From NCBI GenBank assembly GCA_038231775.1, contig JBBRKS010000164.1, positions 1 through 8,727 of the forward strand: DNA of 8,727 bases, given 5' to 3'. How positions within the stretch are numbered: the stretch's first letter is position 1; each line of letters opens with the position of its first letter. Shown piece by piece: positions 5,393 to 8,727 of the stretch. This DNA comes from Stagnihabitans sp038231775 (lineage in GTDB: Bacteria; Pseudomonadota; Alphaproteobacteria; Rhodobacterales; Rhodobacteraceae). The position numbers and the translations under genes are program-made. The notes beneath the pieces are model-generated. The model worked only from the letters and a program-made list of their open reading frames with translations. It was not told the DNA's origin and did no database searches.

Positions 5393-6602
5393 ACCCGTCT
5401 CACAACATGAATTCGTCGCGATGGTGGCGATGCTGTTTGCCACCATTGCGCTGTCAATTGATTCCATGCTGCCCGCTTTGCCAGCGATTGCGGCGGAACT
5501 GACGCCGCTTGACGTGAACGCCGCCCAACTTGTGGTGTCGAGCTTCTTTTTCGGGATGGGCTTTGGCACCTTGATTGCAGGCCCGGTGTCGGACGCGATT
5601 GGCCGCAAGCCAGTGATTGCCGGCTGTGCGGTGATCTATGTGGTGGCAGCGATTGCCTGCGCGCTGGCCCCCAGTCTGGAACTGCTGCTTTTGGCCCGCG
5701 TCGTGCAGGGCATCGGTGCGGCAGCCCCCCGCGTGGTTGGCATGGCCATGGTGCGCGACCAGTACAAGGGGCGCGAGATGGCACGCATCGTGTCGTTCGT
5801 CATGATGATTTTCATGGTCGCGCCCGCCGTGGCCCCGCTGATGGGTCAGGGCATCCTTTTGTTCGGCAACTGGCGGACGATCTTTGCCGCCCTGGTGGCC
5901 TTTGGCCTTGCAGTCAACCTTTGGGTTCTGTGGCGGCAACCCGAAACGTCGGCGCTGCAAACCCGCCGGCCCTTGCAATTTGGCTTGTTGTGGCAGGCGG
6001 CCAAAGAGCTGTCGCGTCACCGGCTTTCGCTGATTTCAACCCTGTGCCAAAGCTTCACTTCGGGGTGTCTGTTGGCCACAATCTCCTCCCAGCAGGGGAT
6101 TTTTGAACAACGTTTTGACCGTGCCGCGACCTTTCCGCTGTGGTTCGGCTTCATCGCCCTGTGCGCGTCAGGCGGTAGTTTTCTGAACTCTCGCGTCGTG
6201 GTGCGGGTTGGCATGCGCGCGGTGATCTCATCGGCCTATATGGTGCAGGTCGGTCTGACCCTGCTGATCCTGGCGCTGGATGTCAGTGGCGCGATGCCAG
6301 CCGCCCTGGTCTTTCCCGCCCATATCCTGTGGTCGATCTGCATTTTCGCGACAATGGGCCTGACGATGGGCAACCTGAACGCGATGGCGATGGAGGAATT
6401 GGGCCACATCGCAGGCTTTGCCGCCTCGATGATGACGGCGGTGTCTACCGTGTTTTCCGTGCTGCTGGCGGTGCCGATCGGGCTTGCCTTCAACGGCACG
6501 CAAATTCCGTTGATGGTGGGGGTCGCGGTGTTTTCCGCCCTGGCGCTGGGGCTGATCTTGACGGTTCGCAAGCCTCCGGCGGGAGTACTTTTGCCTGGAT
6601 GA
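5385..6602 (+). CDS. Multidrug efflux MFS transporter, Bcr/CflA type
   Basis: An inner-membrane proton-driven efflux carrier of 405 residues with about twelve hydrophobic segments, matching the Bcr/CflA drug-resistance family (bicyclomycin, chloramphenicol and similar compounds). Seen: MFS motif A as GPVSDAIGRK at residues 66-75, then the family-typical ARVVQGIGAAAPRVVGMAMVRD stretch, given here in part as VQGIGAAAPRVV, and later FGNWRTIF before the central loop. The start ATG 5385 lies inside the end of the FrnE-like gene (8-base overlap), pointing to shared expression. The last ten residues (KPPAGVLLPG) and the stop codon are encoded by copy B of the dispersed repeat, so the native C-terminus may have been altered. 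The actual drug or metabolite carried cannot be deduced. Confidence 0.93.
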   Translation: MPKPVSQHEFVAMVAMLFATIALSIDSMLPALPAIAAELTPLDVNAAQLVVSSFFFGMGFGTLIAGPVSDAIGRKPVIAGCAVIYVVAAIACALAPSLELLLLARVVQGIGAAAPRVVGMAMVRDQYKGREMARIVSFVMMIFMVAPAVAPLMGQGILLFGNWRTIFAALVAFGLAVNLWVLWRQPETSALQTRRPLQFGLLWQAAKELSRHRLSLISTLCQSFTSGCLLATISSQQGIFEQRFDRAATFPLWFGFIALCASGGSFLNSRVVVRVGMRAVISSAYMVQVGLTLLILALDVSGAMPAALVFPAHILWSICIFATMGLTMGNLNAMAMEELGHIAGFAASMMTAVSTVFSVLLAVPIGLAFNGTQIPLMVGVAVFSALALGLILTVRKPPAGVLLPG

Positions 6603-6603
6603 A
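6574..6603 (+). repeat. Dispersed short repeat, copy B, overlapping the end of the efflux gene
   Basis: Bases 6580-6603 match copy A (851-874) at 20 of 24 positions. Just before this, CTCC (6574-6577) can pair with GGAG (6582-6585) around GGCG, followed by a TTTT run at 6589-6592, giving a small terminator-like hairpin. The stop TGA of the efflux gene is part of the shared GGATGAA. The element lies at the junction with the convergent mfd gene and may help end transcription there, though a four-pair stem is weak. Confidence 0.55.
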
Positions 6604-6616
6604 ATCGCAAGAGGGG

Positions 6617-8727
6617 TCAGGCTTTCGCGGCCTTCACCTTTTCAGCCAAATCGCGGGCGATGTTGAACGCGCCTTTGATGCGGTCGCTTTCGGCCTTCAT
6701 GTCGCCCATCAGCACGATCTTGTTGCCGGTGATCCGGGCAGCGGGGCCCTGCGCCTTGATGAATTCGACCAGACCGACCGGGTTGGCGAATTTGTCATTG
6801 TGAAACTGAACGTTGGCCCCTTTCGGCCCGACATCCAGCCGCGAAATCCCCGCCATCTTGCACAGGGCCTTGATGCGCACGATGACCATCAGTGTGTTCA
6901 CCTCTTTGGGCACCGGGCCAAAACGGTCGATCAGTTCGGCGGCAAAGCCTTCCAGTTCAACCTTGGTGGCAAGGCTGGACAGCCGCCGGTACAGACCCAA
7001 CCGTACGTCAAGATCGGGGATGTAGTCTTCCGGGATCATCACCGGCACGCCAAGGTTGATCTGCGGCGACCAGCTGTCATCCAGCTTGGACAGGCCCTGC
7101 AATTCACCCGACTTGATCTTGGCAATCGTTTCTTCCAGCATCTGCTGGTACAATTCGTAGCCGACTTCCTTCACATGGCCCGACTGTTCCTCACCCAGCA
7201 AATTGCCCGCGCCCCGCAGATCAAGGTCGTGGGACGCCAGATTGAATCCGGCACCAAGGTTGTCCAGACTGCCCAAAAGCCGCAGACGCTTGGTCGCTTG
7301 CGGGGTCAGCGGCGCACGCGGTTTGGTGGTCAGATAGGCGTAGGCCCGGGTTTTTGAGCGGCCAACCCGGCCCCGGATCTGATACAGTTGGCTTAGCCCG
7401 AACATATCAGCGCGGTGCACGATCATCGTGTTGGCCGTCGGAATATCAAGGCCCGATTCCACAATCGTCGTGGCCAGCAACACGTCATACTTGCCGTCAT
7501 AGAACTGGTTCATCCGGTCATCCAGCTCCCCCGCCGCAAGCTGGCCGTGGGCGATGCAATAGGTGACTTCGGGGACGTGGTTTTTCAGGAAATCCTCAAT
7601 CTCGTGCAGGTCGCTGATGCGCGGCACCACATAGAAACTTTGCCCACCCCGGTAATGTTCGCGCAGCAACGCCTCGCGGATGGTGATGGTGTCAAATTCC
7701 GACACATAGGTGCGGATCGACAGGCGGTCGACCGGCGGCGTGGCAATCACCGACAGATCACGCACGCCGGTCAGCGACAATTGCAGCGTGCGCGGGATCG
7801 GCGTGGCGGTCAGGGTCAGCACATGCACCTCTGATCGCATCTCTTTCAGACGTTCCTTATGGCTGACGCCAAAGTGCTGCTCTTCATCAATCACCATCAG
7901 GCCAAGCGTTTTGAAGCTGACCCCTTTGGCCAGCAAGGCATGGGTGCCGATCACGATATCAACCGTGCCGTCGGCCATGCCGGCCCGCGTGGCATTCGCA
8001 TCCTTGGTGCTGACAAAGCGCGACAAGGGCTTGACCGATATGTTGAATCCGCGAAACCGTTCGACAAAGCTGCGGTAGTGTTGCCGGGCCAAAAGAGTTG
8101 TGGGGCAGATCACCGCAACCTGCTGACCTGACAGGGCCGCCACAAACGCCGCCCGCATCGCGACCTCGGTCTTGCCGAACCCCACATCGCCGACAATCAG
8201 CCGGTCCATCGGGGAACCCTTTTCCAGATCGGCCACCACGTCAGAGATCGCGGTCAACTGGTCATCCGTTTCGGTATAGGGAAAGCGCGCTGCAAACGCC
8301 TCCCAGATGCTGTGCGGCGCCTCTAGTATCGGCGCATGTCGCAGCGCGCGTTCGGCCGCCACCCGCATCAGACGGTCGGCAATCTCGCGGATACGTTCCT
8401 TGAGTTTCGCCTTCTTGGCCTGCCACGCCCCGCCACCCAGACGGTCCAGCAACCCCTCTTCATGGCCATACCGGCTGAGGAGTTCGATATTCTCAACCGG
8501 CAGATATAATTTAGCGTTTTCAGCGTATTCCAGGGAGACACAGGCATGCGGTGCACCTAGCGCCGTGATCGTCTCAAGCCCCAGATAGCGCCCCACGCCG
8601 TGTTCGACATGCACCACCAGATCGCCCGGTGTCAGGGTATCCACCTCACGCAGGAAATTGTCGGCCTTGCGTTTCTTGCGCGGGCGTCCGACCATGCGTT
8701 CGCCCAGAACATCCTGTTCCGAGATGA
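6617..8727 (-). CDS. mfd: Transcription-repair coupling factor Mfd (N-terminal part outside the window)
   Basis: A large ATP-driven DNA translocase that removes RNA polymerase stalled at damage and recruits nucleotide excision repair through UvrA. About 702 C-terminal residues of a protein usually near 1150 are visible; the frame is open to the window edge, so the UvrB-like and UvrA-binding N-terminal part is not seen. Counting from the Met at 8695, which is internal and not the start: the RNA polymerase-interacting domain with LTPGDLVVHVEHGVGRY at 21-37, Walker A GDVGFGKT at 169-176, DEEQH at 270-274, TATP at 296-299, the TTIVESGLDIP segment from 409, and motif VI QIRGRVGR at 439-446. The C-terminal regulatory domain begins around PEDYIPDLDVRLGLYRRL. 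The gene ends 14 bases from the stop of the convergent efflux gene. No defects were seen. Confidence 0.97.
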   Translation of the reverse strand, partial: ISEQDVLGERMVGRPRKKRKADNFLREVDTLTPGDLVVHVEHGVGRYLGLETITALGAPHACVSLEYAENAKLYLPVENIELLSRYGHEEGLLDRLGGGAWQAKKAKLKERIREIADRLMRVAAERALRHAPILEAPHSIWEAFAARFPYTETDDQLTAISDVVADLEKGSPMDRLIVGDVGFGKTEVAMRAAFVAALSGQQVAVICPTTLLARQHYRSFVERFRGFNISVKPLSRFVSTKDANATRAGMADGTVDIVIGTHALLAKGVSFKTLGLMVIDEEQHFGVSHKERLKEMRSEVHVLTLTATPIPRTLQLSLTGVRDLSVIATPPVDRLSIRTYVSEFDTITIREALLREHYRGGQSFYVVPRISDLHEIEDFLKNHVPEVTYCIAHGQLAAGELDDRMNQFYDGKYDVLLATTIVESGLDIPTANTMIVHRADMFGLSQLYQIRGRVGRSKTRAYAYLTTKPRAPLTPQATKRLRLLGSLDNLGAGFNLASHDLDLRGAGNLLGEEQSGHVKEVGYELYQQMLEETIAKIKSGELQGLSKLDDSWSPQINLGVPVMIPEDYIPDLDVRLGLYRRLSSLATKVELEGFAAELIDRFGPVPKEVNTLMVIVRIKALCKMAGISRLDVGPKGANVQFHNDKFANPVGLVEFIKAQGPAARITGNKIVLMGDMKAESDRIKGAFNIARDLAEKVKAAKA

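Noticed and set aside
6329..7357. Open frame of 342 codons on the plus strand across the end of the efflux gene and antisense to mfd
   Set aside because: It crosses two well-supported genes that converge here, shows no recognisable motif, and is rich in His, Gln, Asp and Gly, as expected of a shadow frame in GC-rich DNA.

Overview
The window is GC-rich, densely coded chromosomal DNA with seven protein genes, two of them cut by the window edges. Gene content, GC-rich codon use and the short dispersed intergenic element seen twice suggest an alphaproteobacterium, most likely of the Rhodobacterales (Roseobacter/Rhodobacter group). That placement is inference from memory of such genomes, not a search result. 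No tRNA, rRNA, CRISPR array, transposase, phage gene or attachment site was seen. No stretch over 300 bases lacks a gene; the longest gap is 803-977.

Left block, plus strand (1-1940): the C-terminal two thirds of a family GH1 beta-glucosidase, a 175-base gap with stem-loop sequence, a dispersed repeat and spaced ACCTG motifs, then a complete glucokinase (glk). Together they form the end of a sugar-use locus: the glycosidase releases glucose from beta-glucosides in the cytoplasm and glucokinase converts it to glucose 6-phosphate. A matching sugar ABC transporter would be expected upstream, outside the window.

Middle block, minus strand (2035-3332): an AlkA-type DNA-3-methyladenine glycosylase gene is followed, with a 4-base stop/start overlap, by a small alpha/beta hydrolase of the carboxylesterase/phospholipase family. 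They look like one transcript that converges on glk.

Right block, plus strand (3402-6602): a major facilitator transporter gene runs divergently from the glycosylase. Between them is a perfect 8-base inverted repeat. A terminator-like hairpin then lies directly in front of a DsbA/FrnE-like thiol oxidoreductase gene, which overlaps by 8 bases a Bcr/CflA-type drug-efflux transporter gene.

Right edge, minus strand (6617-8727): the C-terminal part of mfd, the transcription-repair coupling factor, converges on the efflux gene with only 14 bases between the two stop codons. Most of the content is ordinary housekeeping or transport. I found no convincing new biological system. The points worth checking are small: the dispersed repeat, one copy of which supplies the end of a coding sequence, and several hairpins and repeats in the gaps.
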